DNA of 38,728 nucleotides from Bacteroidaceae bacterium (GTDB lineage Bacteria; Bacteroidota; Bacteroidia; Bacteroidales; Bacteroidaceae), in the NCBI GenBank assembly GCA_017466325.1, contig JAFTUK010000042.1, positions 1 to 38,728 of the forward strand, in the 5' to 3' direction. The position numbers were made by a program, and so were the translations under genes. This document shows, piece by piece, positions 1 to 9,610 of this stretch. The notes beneath the pieces were generated by a model. That model saw only the letters and a program-made list of their open reading frames with translations. It made no database searches and had not been told where the DNA came from. Positions within the stretch are counted from its first letter, which is position 1. Each line of letters begins with the position of its first letter.

Positions 1-5
1 ATTAT

Positions 6-114
<109 letters not shown>

Positions 115-125
115 TTTTAGAGAAG

Positions 126-159
126 AGGAGTCCTTTGGAGAGTGTTCCGAAGGACTCCT
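126..159 (+). terminator. rRNA operon terminator hairpin
   Basis: Bases 126-138 pair with 147-159 (AGGAGTCCTT against AAGGACTCCT, plus inner pairs), giving a 13-bp stem with an 8-base loop directly after the 5S gene. The following T-run is short. Position and stem strength support termination of the rRNA operon. Confidence 0.8.
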
Positions 160-253
160 TTGCTGTATGTATTTGGATGTGAGGGAGTGGGGCGTTCCCC
201 CGTACTTAAATTATTTTATGATTTAATAGGGAGCAGTTATTCAATTATTTTAT

Positions 254-261
254 TATCTTTG
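254..261 (+). promoter_or_regulatory. -7 box TATCTTTG of the FAH-family gene
   Basis: TATCTTTG fits the Bacteroidetes -7 consensus TAnnTTTG. Only 8 bases separate it from the ATG at 270, so the transcript may begin at or next to the start codon. No convincing -33 TTTG is seen at the expected distance. Confidence 0.55.
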
Positions 262-269
262 CAAATTGT

Positions 270-968
270 ATGAAGATATTCGGTATAGGAATGAACTACC
301 GCAACCATGTGGTAGAGATGCAGGATAAAGCCCCCGGACACATGTCCGTTCAGGACAGCGCCTACAATGAGCCTGTGGTGTTTACTAAATGCGACAGTGC
401 CCTTGTAACACGTGGCAGACCATTCTTCATCCCCGATTACACTCAGGAGTGCGAATACGAAGCCGAACTGGTTGTGCGTATCTGTCGAATGGGGCGCAGC
501 ATCAGCGAACGCTTTGCGCATCGTTACTACGATGCCGTCACAGTGGGAGTGGATTTCACAGCACGCGACTTGCAGAGACGATTGAGAGCCGAGGGGCTGC
601 CATGGGACCTTGCGAAGGGATTTGACGGCAGTGCCGTAATCGGAGAATTCCAAGATTTCAACGGGGCGCAGACTCTGGTATTGGACGGTTCTGCCAGCAG
701 GTATGAGGACCATAAAGTGGCACAGATGCTGAAACAGGGTATAGGCTTCCGTCTTGATATCAACGGCAAGACTGTACAAACAGGCCTCAGCACGGACATG
801 ATCCATTCCGTGGACCATATTGTCAGTTACATCAGCCGTTTCTTCACTCTGAAGACCGGTGACCTTATCTTCACCGGCACACCGGCAGGGGTTGGCCCCG
901 TACATATAGATGACCACATAGAGGGTTGGCTAAACGAAGAAAAGGTTATGGAATTCAATGTAAAGTAG
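270..968 (+). CDS. Fumarylacetoacetate hydrolase (FAH) family protein
   Basis: This 232-residue protein has the compact single-domain FAH fold typical of FAHD1/YcgM-type enzymes. Visible metal ligands are Glu64 and Glu66 in YEAEL and Asp95 in VGVDFTARD. The later LIFTGTPAGVGP motif is the family's C-terminal signature. Family members are Mg-dependent C-C bond hydrolases or decarboxylases acting on acylpyruvates, oxaloacetate or related keto acids; the substrate here cannot be told from sequence. No aromatic-degradation genes are nearby, so a housekeeping acylpyruvase or oxaloacetate decarboxylase role is more likely than tyrosine catabolism. The -7 box lies 8 bases before the ATG, suggesting an almost leaderless mRNA. 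porU starts 39 bases downstream and may be cotranscribed. Confidence 0.9.
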   Translation: MKIFGIGMNYRNHVVEMQDKAPGHMSVQDSAYNEPVVFTKCDSALVTRGRPFFIPDYTQECEYEAELVVRICRMGRSISERFAHRYYDAVTVGVDFTARDLQRRLRAEGLPWDLAKGFDGSAVIGEFQDFNGAQTLVLDGSASRYEDHKVAQMLKQGIGFRLDINGKTVQTGLSTDMIHSVDHIVSYISRFFTLKTGDLIFTGTPAGVGPVHIDDHIEGWLNEEKVMEFNVK

Positions 969-1007
969 ATTTCCTGCACCGACAAACCGACTAATACACG
1001 GACACCG

Positions 1008-4000
1008 ATGAACAAAGGGATAAGACATTTCCTGCTGACTGCAGCAGTCTTGTTGGCAAGTCTTTCCAGTCTTGCCCAGGAGCGTATGACCTTCCTTGAC
1101 TGGCACATCCTTGCCAAGGATACGCTGTGCCCGGTGTATTCTGAGGTCGTGTCGTTGGAAACGGACTATCGTCACAATTCCTACACAATATCACTCGAAT
1201 ATCCAACCTGGGAACCGCTTAACGCCTGGGAACTTGCCCTGGCCAGACGGCATGCCGGCAAGATTGGTGATTCCATCCGCATAGAGCACTATGTTAGCGT
1301 CAGCCGTGGTGAGGGCATGCTCAACTACAGCTTCATTCCCATCGTGTACCGCAACGGGCATTATGCCAAACTTTCCTCAGCAAAAATAACCATCATCCCC
1401 ACTTCACTACCTTCTTCGGCAAGAACCACAGGAAGAACAGACCAAAGATATGCTGAGCATTCTGTGCTGGCCAGCGGCACATGGAAGAAGATACACATCA
1501 CAAAGGACGGAATCTACAGGCTCACCCCTGCCTTCCTTTCCAAGATGGGGTTCAGCAATCCCGACAATGTTCGCCTCTATGGCTACGGAGGACACCAACA
1601 GGCTGAAGCTTTGGATGCGGACAACGATTTTGACGATCTGGAGGAAGTTCCTCTCTACAGAACCACAGACGGCAACCTGCTCTTCTGGGGTAACGGTCTC
1701 ATCCGTTGGGAAGGCACGCAACGTGTGTTTAATGCCTATGCCACAAAGGCAACATATTTCCTGACTGAAAGCAACGGACCGCGCCCTGAGATAGTTGCGG
1801 AAGCGGAGTTCTCAGGCCCAGTTAAACAAAAGATTGCCACCACCTTGGGGCATGCCTTGCATGAGGTGGACGACTATGCATGGTTCCGCGGAGGGCGTAA
1901 CCTCGTTGAAAGCACGCTCTTTGCCGGCGCATACTCCAGAAACTACACGCTGTCAGGCATCAACAGTCTTGGCAACGAGAGACTTACCGTTGTCTTTACC
2001 GGCAATGATGTTTCCACCCCCCTCACCATCTGGGCCAACGGAGGTCAGGTTGCCGTCAAGACCATCTCAGCCCCAGGATCCTATATGTACTACTCCGAGG
2101 GGAAATTCCCCAACATGAATGTTTCCGAATATAGTACCGGAACAGACACATGGAAGATAACTCTGGCCACCCAAGGCCCTTTTGCCACAAACGAACGCGT
2201 ACAAGGACGCCTGGACTACATCGCCTTGAATTACACCGCGCCACTGGAACTGCAGAATGGTTTCGTGCGCTTCGGCGAAGGTGTTTCCGGTACAAGGTCC
2301 GGGAATAACACTTCTGCGGCAATTACAACATACAGCGGTGCCACAGAATTCCACGAGATAGGCAAGGGAAGTGTTGCTGACGTCAGAATCATGCGCCTTG
2401 GAAGCAGAAATCGCCCCGCATGCATCATATCACACAGACAGACAGAGGACGGACTGGCCTTCTCTGCATCGGACGGTACAGACACTTTTGTCGCTTTCGA
2501 CCCGTCCCATTCCTTCCCCGAACCTACCATCGGTGAAAGCGTGCAGAATCAGGACTTGCATGCGATGGACAGTGTGGACATGGTAATTATAGTTCCTGCC
2601 GGTGGCAAACTCACTGCACAGGCCGAGCGTCTTGCCGAGGCTCACAGACAGTACAGCGGTATAAACTGTGTAGTAGTCAGGGCCGACCATATATATAATG
2701 AGTTCTCCTCCGGCACGCCGGATGCCACGGCATACCGACGTTTTATGAAAATGCTTTACGATAGGGGAATCTCCGACGGAACAGCCCCCAGATACCTCCT
2801 GCTCTTCGGTGACTGTGCCTGGGACAACAGAATGAAGTCTTCGGCATGGCGCACATATTCCCCCAACGACTATCTTCTCTGCTATCAGAGTGAGAACAGT
2901 TACAGCGATACGCACTCCTATTGCTGGGAAGACTACTTCGGTCTGATGGATGACGGGGAGGGAACGGCTCCCACACGGGATGTTTCCGACCTCGGAATAG
3001 GCAGGTTCCCCGTGACTACAGAGAGTCAGGCACGCATCATGGTGGACAAGACCATTGCGCATCTTCGTCGGGACAACGCAGGGGAATGGCGCAACAGGTT
3101 CGTGATAATGGGAGACGACGGTGACAACAATGTCCATATGAAGGATGCCAATAGGGTGGCGGACAAGATAATGGAGGCAAGCCCCGACCATGAACTGCAC
3201 AAACTGATGTGGGACAGTTACACGCGCACCAACCAGGGACTTTACTATTCCTATCCGGAAGTACGCTCACAGATAGAGCAGTACATGGAGGAGGGAGCCA
3301 TGCTGTTCAACTACACCGGTCATGGTGCGACATACCTGATGAGTCATGAACGTGTAATAACTCTGGACGACATAAAGTCATGGAAATCCGACTACCTGCC
3401 CCTATGGTTCGTGGCGGCTTGCGACATAACGCCTTTCGACAGTCAGGAGGCCAACCTGGGAGAAGCTGCCGTACTGAACGAGGATGGTGTGGCAGTGGCC
3501 TTCATTGGCACGACACGTACCGTATACAGCACACAAAACTATTACCTCAACAACTTCTTCTCGCAGTATCTCTTTGGCCACGACAAAGATGGCATGCGCT
3601 TATCCGTAGGCGACGCCCTTAGAAAAGCCAAGGGCAGTATGGTGGATTCCGACGTGGACGGGAGCCAGCCACAGAACAAGTTGCAATATGCCTTGTTGGG
3701 AGACCCGGCTCTTATTTTCGGTAATCCTGAGGCCAAAGTCGTGTTGGACAGTATCAACGGGAAGCCTGTCAGCGGAGAACAGCAGTTTCAGGGAGGTGCC
3801 AGCGTCAGGCTGAGCGGACATATAGAAAGACAGCGTGGAATCATCGACGAACAGTTCGACGGACTGGTATTCTTCCGCCTTTATGATGTCAAGAGCACAC
3901 TGACCACACGTGGCAACACAGGTAATGAACCGTTTGTATACGAGGTTTGGAACAAAGAACTAAACAACGGTTCGGACAGCATTGTTAACGGTAGGTTCTC

Positions 4001-4817
4001 CACTACGATAATCATACCCAAGGATATCAGCTACAGCAACGATAGTGGCCGCCTCGTTTTCTATGCCGTTTCCAGCGACAACACCATTGAAGCCAACGGT
4101 AGCAGCGAGGACTTCCTGGTCGGCGGTTATAGTCAGGAGGCAGCAAAAGACACCATTGGGCCTGAGATATTCATGTACCTTAACGACAAGGACTTCATGG
4201 ATGGGGATGCAGTAAACAGCACACCTGTTTTTGCAGCAGAACTGCATGACAATTCAGGAATCCAATACAATGGCAACGGCATTGGTCACGACCTGCAGTT
4301 GTGTATTGATGGTGACCCAAGAAAGACCTTCAACCTCAACTCCTGTTACACACAACTCAGTGGTGACTACACTCGTGGTAATGTTTACTTTGCCGAAATT
4401 CCGGAACTGGAGGAAGGCGCACACTGGCTCAGTTTCAGGGCTTGGGACATGATGAACAACACCACCCAAAAGACTTTGAAGTTCGTTGTTGGCAAGGACC
4501 TGGAACCAGAACTGCTCTCGCTCATGCTTGAATCCGACGTGGTTTCCGGTCACACCAACTTCCACATCGGTTACAATTTCCCCGGACTGGAATGTGACTT
4601 CACATTGGAGATCTACGCTGTCAATGGTGCTGTACAGTGGAGGCAGACTGTTGCCGCATCGGGCAGCAACGGCATTGTAACAATACCATGGGCCAGTTGC
4701 AATGGCGACGGTGCGCCACTGAGAGACGGCATATACATCTGTCGTGTAACAGCATCACATCAGGACGGCAAAAAGAGCTACAAGGAGAAGAAATTCATCC
4801 TCAGAGGCAATAAATAA
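1008..4817 (+). CDS. porU: PorU, type IX secretion system sortase (C25 gingipain-like peptidase)
   Basis: This 1269-residue protein starts with a signal peptide (residues about 1-24, ending SSLAQ). The gingipain-type C25 catalytic domain spans about residues 520-910, with His772 in the TGHGAT motif and Cys805 in the VAACD motif as the predicted catalytic pair. A beta-rich region and a C-terminal sorting-like domain follow, ending in KKFILRGNK. PorU is the cell-surface transpeptidase of the type IX secretion system: it removes the C-terminal signal of exported cargo and attaches the cargo to anionic lipopolysaccharide. The neighbour porV, 26 bases downstream, encodes the outer-membrane shuttle that partners with it; this order is the usual one in Bacteroidetes. 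The length matches PorU orthologues. The ATG is followed at once by a good signal peptide, supporting the start. Confidence 0.95.
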   Translation: MNKGIRHFLLTAAVLLASLSSLAQERMTFLDWHILAKDTLCPVYSEVVSLETDYRHNSYTISLEYPTWEPLNAWELALARRHAGKIGDSIRIEHYVSVSRGEGMLNYSFIPIVYRNGHYAKLSSAKITIIPTSLPSSARTTGRTDQRYAEHSVLASGTWKKIHITKDGIYRLTPAFLSKMGFSNPDNVRLYGYGGHQQAEALDADNDFDDLEEVPLYRTTDGNLLFWGNGLIRWEGTQRVFNAYATKATYFLTESNGPRPEIVAEAEFSGPVKQKIATTLGHALHEVDDYAWFRGGRNLVESTLFAGAYSRNYTLSGINSLGNERLTVVFTGNDVSTPLTIWANGGQVAVKTISAPGSYMYYSEGKFPNMNVSEYSTGTDTWKITLATQGPFATNERVQGRLDYIALNYTAPLELQNGFVRFGEGVSGTRSGNNTSAAITTYSGATEFHEIGKGSVADVRIMRLGSRNRPACIISHRQTEDGLAFSASDGTDTFVAFDPSHSFPEPTIGESVQNQDLHAMDSVDMVIIVPAGGKLTAQAERLAEAHRQYSGINCVVVRADHIYNEFSSGTPDATAYRRFMKMLYDRGISDGTAPRYLLLFGDCAWDNRMKSSAWRTYSPNDYLLCYQSENSYSDTHSYCWEDYFGLMDDGEGTAPTRDVSDLGIGRFPVTTESQARIMVDKTIAHLRRDNAGEWRNRFVIMGDDGDNNVHMKDANRVADKIMEASPDHELHKLMWDSYTRTNQGLYYSYPEVRSQIEQYMEEGAMLFNYTGHGATYLMSHERVITLDDIKSWKSDYLPLWFVAACDITPFDSQEANLGEAAVLNEDGVAVAFIGTTRTVYSTQNYYLNNFFSQYLFGHDKDGMRLSVGDALRKAKGSMVDSDVDGSQPQNKLQYALLGDPALIFGNPEAKVVLDSINGKPVSGEQQFQGGASVRLSGHIERQRGIIDEQFDGLVFFRLYDVKSTLTTRGNTGNEPFVYEVWNKELNNGSDSIVNGRFSTTIIIPKDISYSNDSGRLVFYAVSSDNTIEANGSSEDFLVGGYSQEAAKDTIGPEIFMYLNDKDFMDGDAVNSTPVFAAELHDNSGIQYNGNGIGHDLQLCIDGDPRKTFNLNSCYTQLSGDYTRGNVYFAEIPELEEGAHWLSFRAWDMMNNTTQKTLKFVVGKDLEPELLSLMLESDVVSGHTNFHIGYNFPGLECDFTLEIYAVNGAVQWRQTVAASGSNGIVTIPWASCNGDGAPLRDGIYICRVTASHQDGKKSYKEKKFILRGNK

Positions 4818-4843
4818 CCACCTCTTTCAGTTATAGTATACGT

Positions 4844-6007
4844 ATGAAAAGAATATTTCTATATCTGCTGACTGCCCTAATGGCCACAGGCGCCATGGCG
4901 CAAAACTCTGAACTTAGCGAAAGGTTCAACCCAGAGATATATGGCGTTACATCACTGGCCATAGCCCCCGATGCACGTGCCGGTGCCATGGGCGACATGG
5001 GCGTTGCCACCGATGCCGATGCCAACAGCCAGTACTGGAACTGTGCCAAGTATCCATGGAACATAGCACGTGCCGGTGTCAGCGCCTCATACACCCCATG
5101 GCTTCGCAAGATTGTCACTGGAATCAATCTGGCCAACGTGTCCGGGTTCTATCGTATCGGTGATTACTCGGCACTCAGTGCATCGCTCCGCTACTTCGGT
5201 ATGGGCGAGGTAAGCACCACTGCCGGTGATTATAGTTTCAGCCCCTATGAAATGGCCATAGATGTGGCATACAGCCGTATGCTCACACAGACTTTTTCCA
5301 TGGGTGTGGGTATGCGTTTCATCCTGTCCAATATGAATTACGATCCTGCGCAGGAGGCTGCATCTGGCAAGGCTTTTGCCGCCGACATTACCATGTATCG
5401 TCAGGGATACTTCATGATGGGCAACCGCGAATGTAGCATGTCATGGGGTCTTGCCCTTACGAATATCGGTTCCAAGATAAACATGGGCAATAGCACCCAT
5501 GCCGAGTTCCTGCCTGCCATGATGCGTCTGGGTATAAACATGACCGTGCCGTTCAACGAATACAACAAACTCTCCTTCGGTGCCGAGGTCTACAAACTCT
5601 GCATCCCTACCAAGCCAGTACAGGGCGAGGACGAATCTCCTGAGGACTATGAAAGACGTCTCGAGGAGGACTACTACTCCGTCAGTTCCATTGCCGGTGT
5701 ATTCAAGAGTTTCGGTGACGCTCCCGGCGGTTTCAAGGAAGAGTTTCAGGAACTGCGCTGGAGTTTCGGTGCAGAGTACACCTACAACGACCGTTTCATG
5801 CTTCGTGCCGGCTATCACTATGAGAATCCTCACAAGGGTAACCGTCAGTACTTCACTGTCGGTGCAGGCTTGCACATGAGTGTCTTCACGGTAGATGCCG
5901 CTTATTGTATAGCAACTGCCCAGGGTAACCCCTTGGATCAGACCATGCGCTTCACTCTCGGTTTCGACCTTGACGGCATGAAAGACCTCTTCGGCCGCAG
6001 GAGATAA
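4844..6007 (+). CDS. porV: PorV, type IX secretion system outer-membrane shuttle
   Basis: This 387-residue protein has a signal peptide (residues about 1-20, ending TGAMAQ), followed by the PorV/LptO pattern: an N-terminal segment with ITSLAIAPDARAGAMG-like residues (here VTSLAIAPDARAGAMGD) and then alternating amphipathic strands of an FadL-type beta-barrel to the C terminus. PorV collects cargo with a type A sorting domain from the translocon and presents it to PorU. It lies 26 bases after porU on the same strand, so the two are almost certainly cotranscribed. The end GFDLDGMKDLFGRRR is a little more basic than a standard barrel terminus. Identification is firm from motif and context. Confidence 0.94.
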   Translation: MKRIFLYLLTALMATGAMAQNSELSERFNPEIYGVTSLAIAPDARAGAMGDMGVATDADANSQYWNCAKYPWNIARAGVSASYTPWLRKIVTGINLANVSGFYRIGDYSALSASLRYFGMGEVSTTAGDYSFSPYEMAIDVAYSRMLTQTFSMGVGMRFILSNMNYDPAQEAASGKAFAADITMYRQGYFMMGNRECSMSWGLALTNIGSKINMGNSTHAEFLPAMMRLGINMTVPFNEYNKLSFGAEVYKLCIPTKPVQGEDESPEDYERRLEEDYYSVSSIAGVFKSFGDAPGGFKEEFQELRWSFGAEYTYNDRFMLRAGYHYENPHKGNRQYFTVGAGLHMSVFTVDAAYCIATAQGNPLDQTMRFTLGFDLDGMKDLFGRRR

Positions 6008-6115
6008 TATTGCACTTACCCCCATCGTGTATAGAGAATTAGACAGAATTTTGTAGACGTTCTTAGGTTTCCCCTATAACCTCCTATGCCCTCATAGAAC
6101 TAAACTCCCCTCCCC

Positions 6116-6454
6116 ATGAAACCCATTCTTCCCCTACTTGCCCTTCTTTGCGCAGCCTGCACATCTTCCCCCACTCCCGAGGCCAGTGCCTCCAGGATGC
6201 TGGAGAAGTCCAGGCAACACCTTCTGGACGGCAGGTATGATGCTGCACGCGACAGCATACTAAGCATGCGCACTCAATATCCCACAGCCTTGCAGAGCCG
6301 TGCACAGGGCATACTCTTGCTGGACAGCATTGAAATGCTTGCGGCGCAGGACAGTATGGGCAGTGCTACAGGCGAGGAATGGAAACGCCTCTCCATAAAG
6401 GCACAGTTCTATGAGCGCAAACTGCAGGAGGACAAGGCGAAACTGGCAAAATAA
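6116..6454 (+). CDS. Small putative lipoprotein, function unknown
   Basis: This 112-residue protein begins with a lipoprotein signal whose lipobox LCAAC ends at Cys15, so it is probably lipid-anchored. The rest is Gln-, Glu- and Lys-rich and predicted helical; a TPR-like segment (LEKSRQHLLDGRYDAARDSI) precedes a coiled-coil-like tail rich in KLQEDKAK. It resembles the short helical Bacteroidales lipoproteins often annotated as hypothetical. Only 8 bases separate it from the CCA-adding enzyme gene, so they are probably translated from one mRNA. It lies 108 bases after porV, so a link to the type IX system is possible but not shown. Confidence 0.75.
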   Translation: MKPILPLLALLCAACTSSPTPEASASRMLEKSRQHLLDGRYDAARDSILSMRTQYPTALQSRAQGILLLDSIEMLAAQDSMGSATGEEWKRLSIKAQFYERKLQEDKAKLAK

Positions 6455-6462
6455 ATATCTGC

Positions 6463-7959
6463 ATGCGCAACCTCACAGATAATGACCTGAGCAGACTTCT
6501 GGACAAGCCTATGTTCCACCGTATCTCTGAGACGGCAGACGAACTTGGGCTGGAATGTTATGTGGTGGGCGGATATGTGCGCGACCTGTTCCTTGAACGC
6601 CCGTCCAAGGACATAGACTGTGTGGTAGTGGATCCTGCCATAGCAGACGGACAGGCTGCCGGGGGCAAGGACCTTGCTCCAGGCATACGTTTAGCCAAGG
6701 TACTCGGACGCAAACTTGGGCGAGGAGCCAACGTGTCGGTATTCAAGAACTTCGGCACGGCGCAGGTCAAGTGGCATGGCGAGGAAGTAGAGTTCGTAGG
6801 TGCACGGCGCGAGAGCTATTCCCGCGACAGCAGGAAACCAATTGTGGAGGATGGCACTCTGGAGGATGACCTGGACAGGCGCGACTTTACCATCAATGCC
6901 CTGGCCATACAACTGAACAGTGCTTTTTTCGGACAACTCATCGACCGTTTCGATGGCCTTTGGGACATGGAGGACAGGCTTATTGTCACGCCTCTGGACC
7001 CGGATATTACCTTCAGTGACGACCCTCTGCGCATGATGCGTTGCATACGTTTCGCTACACAACTCAATTTCCGCATCGAGGACGAGACTCAGGAGGCTCT
7101 CTGCCGCAATGCCGGGCGCATAAAGATAATATCCCAGGAACGCATCATAGACGAACTGAACAAGATCATGCTCTCTCCGCTTCCCAGCATCGGTTTCATA
7201 GAACTGGAGCGTTGCGGACTTCTGGAACTCATCCTGCCAGAATTGGCAGCACTCCGTGGTACTGAAAGCAGGAACGGCAGGGCGCATAAGGATAACTTCT
7301 ATCACACGTTGGAGGTGCTGGACAATATTGCACGCTCTACCGCCGATTGGGACAGGGATACCCTGTTCCTGCGCTGGGCGGCCTTGCTGCATGACATAGG
7401 CAAGCCTCGCAGCAAGCGATGGGAGGAGGCGCAGGGATGGACCTTCCACAATCACAACTACATAGGGCAGAAAATGATTCTGCCTCTGTTCCGCAGAATG
7501 AAACTGCCCTTGGACGAGCGCATGCACTACGTGGAGAAACTTGTCACCATGCACATGCGTCCGCAAGTCATTGCCGATGAGGAAGTGACGGACTCTGCCG
7601 TGCGCAGGATGCTTTTCGAGGCAGGCGAGGACATTGACGACCTGATGACTCTGTGCGAGGCAGACATCACTTCCAAGAACCAGGCGCGCAAGCAGCGCTT
7701 TCTGGACAACTTCCGCCTGGTGCGCGAGAAGATAGTGGACCTTCAGGCCCGCGACAACTACCGCACCTGGACCAATCCCATCACGGGTGAGGAGATAATG
7801 GAGGTTCTCGGATTGCCGCCTTGCCGCGAGGTGGGAGTGCTGAAACAGGCCGTAAAGGATGCTATATGGGAATCCCGCATACCATCGGATCACGACTCCG
7901 CTTTCGCTTTCATGATGCAGGAGGCAGAGCGCATGGGACTGCGTAAAACGGCGGAATAG
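6463..7959 (+). CDS. cca: CCA tRNA nucleotidyltransferase with HD domain
   Basis: This 498-residue protein starts with a class II polymerase-beta-type nucleotidyltransferase head: the GGYVRD motif near residue 37 is followed by the metal-binding DID. A neck domain follows, with RRDFTINALA and DDPLRMMRCIRFA. A C-terminal HD phosphohydrolase domain contains LLHDIGKP (near residue 308). The enzyme adds or repairs the 3' CCA end of tRNAs in the cytoplasm. Fusion to an HD domain is common in bacterial members and may give 2',3'-cyclic phosphatase or phosphodiesterase activity. No separate A-adding or CC-adding gene is seen in the window. The start MRNLTD is supported by tight spacing to the upstream lipoprotein gene. 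Confidence 0.94.
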   Translation: MRNLTDNDLSRLLDKPMFHRISETADELGLECYVVGGYVRDLFLERPSKDIDCVVVDPAIADGQAAGGKDLAPGIRLAKVLGRKLGRGANVSVFKNFGTAQVKWHGEEVEFVGARRESYSRDSRKPIVEDGTLEDDLDRRDFTINALAIQLNSAFFGQLIDRFDGLWDMEDRLIVTPLDPDITFSDDPLRMMRCIRFATQLNFRIEDETQEALCRNAGRIKIISQERIIDELNKIMLSPLPSIGFIELERCGLLELILPELAALRGTESRNGRAHKDNFYHTLEVLDNIARSTADWDRDTLFLRWAALLHDIGKPRSKRWEEAQGWTFHNHNYIGQKMILPLFRRMKLPLDERMHYVEKLVTMHMRPQVIADEEVTDSAVRRMLFEAGEDIDDLMTLCEADITSKNQARKQRFLDNFRLVREKIVDLQARDNYRTWTNPITGEEIMEVLGLPPCREVGVLKQAVKDAIWESRIPSDHDSAFAFMMQEAERMGLRKTAE

Positions 7960-8001
7960 TAGCAAAAAATCACTTTTTGTTCCACTCGACATCCGATTTT
8001 C

Positions 8002-8032
8002 TTGGTAGTTTGCTTCCTTTGCTGTAACTTTG
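8002..8032 (+). promoter_or_regulatory. Promoter of the PurF-like gene
   Basis: TTGG at 8002-8005, a 19-base spacer, and TAACTTTG at 8025-8032 match the Bacteroidetes consensus. The predicted start is near 8038, giving a leader of about 40 bases. Confidence 0.65.
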
Positions 8033-8078
8033 AATGCGCAAACAGAATGACGTTTCGTTCATAAATACATTTTAAGGT

Positions 8079-9554
8079 ATGGGTGGCTTTTTTGGTACAG
8101 TGTCGCAGCAACCATGTGTTGCAGATTTGTTTTATGGTACCGACTATCAATCTCATCTTGGCACACGTCGTGGAGGTATGGCCTCCTTTTCCAAGGAGAA
8201 TGGATTCTATCGAAGCATTCACAATCTGGAAAACACTTACTTCCGCACACGCTTTGAGTCTGAACTTGACCGCTTTGTGGGCAACAGCGGTATCGGTGTC
8301 ATCTCGGACACCGATGCACAGCCTATGCTGATAAACTGCCATCTGGGACGCTTTGCCATCGTCACCGTGGCACGTATAAACAATATCGAGGAACTGGCTC
8401 AGCAGATGCTGAACGAAGGCATGCACCTGAGCGAATTCTCCAGTGGCAGGATAAACCCCACAGAACTTATCGGACTGCTGATAGTCCGGGGAAAGACCTT
8501 CGTGGACGGAATAGAGAACGTGTTCCGCATGGTCAAGGGTTCATGCTCACTTCTGCTGCTCACCGAGGACGGTGTCATTGCGGCACGTGATGCATGGGGG
8601 CGTACACCTATAGTGGTGGGAAAGAAAGACGGTGCTATGGCCGTTACCTCCGAGAGCACAGCCTTCCCCAATCTTGGATTTGACACACTGCACTATCTTG
8701 GGCCGGGTGAGATAATACGTATTCAGGCCGACGGTTTGCAACAATTGCGCAAGCCCAACAAAGGCATGCAGATCTGCTCTTTCCTGTGGGTATATTATGG
8801 TTTCCCCACCAGTTGCTACGAAGGGCGCAACGCAGAGGCAGTCCGGATGGAGTGCGGACGTGAAATGGGTAAGGAGGATCCTGTGGAAGTGGACTGCGTA
8901 TGCGGTATTCCCGATTCCGGTCTTGGCATGGCAGTGGGCTATTCCGAGGGCCATAAGGTTCCCTATGCGCGCGCCATCTCCAAATATACGCCAACGTGGC
9001 CCAGAAGTTTTACGCCGGTCAACCAAAGCATGCGTGCATTGGTGGCAAAGATGAAACTTATTGCCAACCGTGATATTCTTACTGGCAAAAGGGTACTCTT
9101 TTGCGATGATTCCATTGTCCGTGGCACACAGCTGCGCGACCACACGGAAGCACTGCACGATCTGGGCGCAAAGGCGGCTCATATGCGCATAGCATGCCCT
9201 CCGCTCATTTTCGGCTGTCCTTTTGTTAATTTCAGTGCAAGCAAGAACGAACTGGAACTCATCACGCGCCGTATCATTGCAGACTTTGAGGGAGATATGA
9301 ATAAAAACGTGGAGGCATATACCAAGACGGATTCACCGGAATACAATAGGATGGTGGCGGAAATAGCAAACCGTCTGCACCTGGACTCCCTGAAGTTTGC
9401 CAAACTGGAAACTCTTGTCCAGGCTATAGGCCTTCCCAAGGAACGTATCTGTACACACTGCTTTGATGGCAGCAGTTTCTACACTCTGGAGCAGGAGAAC
9501 CCCTCCATCGAGGAGCAGAGGTTGAATCTGACTTACGGTAAGGAACGTTCATAG
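8079..9554 (+). CDS. PurF-family amidophosphoribosyltransferase-like protein lacking the Ntn cysteine
   Basis: This 491-residue protein has the two-domain layout of glutamine PRPP amidotransferase. The N-terminal part aligns with the Ntn glutaminase domain, but where active enzymes start Met-Cys-Gly-(I/V)-(F/V)-Gly it starts MGGFFG, so the N-terminal Cys nucleophile is replaced by Gly. The C-terminal phosphoribosyltransferase domain keeps the PRPP-binding loop VLFCDDSIVRGTQ. A late ICTHCFDG resembles the C-terminal Cys motif of Fe-S type PurF. Known biology predicts that without this Cys the protein cannot hydrolyse glutamine; it may use free ammonia, act on another amine or be regulatory. 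I recall similar proteins in other Bacteroidales alongside a normal PurF, but cannot check this here. No in-frame upstream start would supply the missing Cys: it has its own promoter and leader. Confidence 0.85.
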   Translation: MGGFFGTVSQQPCVADLFYGTDYQSHLGTRRGGMASFSKENGFYRSIHNLENTYFRTRFESELDRFVGNSGIGVISDTDAQPMLINCHLGRFAIVTVARINNIEELAQQMLNEGMHLSEFSSGRINPTELIGLLIVRGKTFVDGIENVFRMVKGSCSLLLLTEDGVIAARDAWGRTPIVVGKKDGAMAVTSESTAFPNLGFDTLHYLGPGEIIRIQADGLQQLRKPNKGMQICSFLWVYYGFPTSCYEGRNAEAVRMECGREMGKEDPVEVDCVCGIPDSGLGMAVGYSEGHKVPYARAISKYTPTWPRSFTPVNQSMRALVAKMKLIANRDILTGKRVLFCDDSIVRGTQLRDHTEALHDLGAKAAHMRIACPPLIFGCPFVNFSASKNELELITRRIIADFEGDMNKNVEAYTKTDSPEYNRMVAEIANRLHLDSLKFAKLETLVQAIGLPKERICTHCFDGSSFYTLEQENPSIEEQRLNLTYGKERS

Positions 9555-9610
9555 TGGAGGGTGGGGCTAAACTCCGTTAAAATATGCCTAACGGCTATAG
9601 GGAGTTGGAA

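Noticed and set aside
6691-7992. 433-codon leftward frame opposite the cca gene
   Set aside because: It is a shadow of a well-supported gene with no recognisable motifs.
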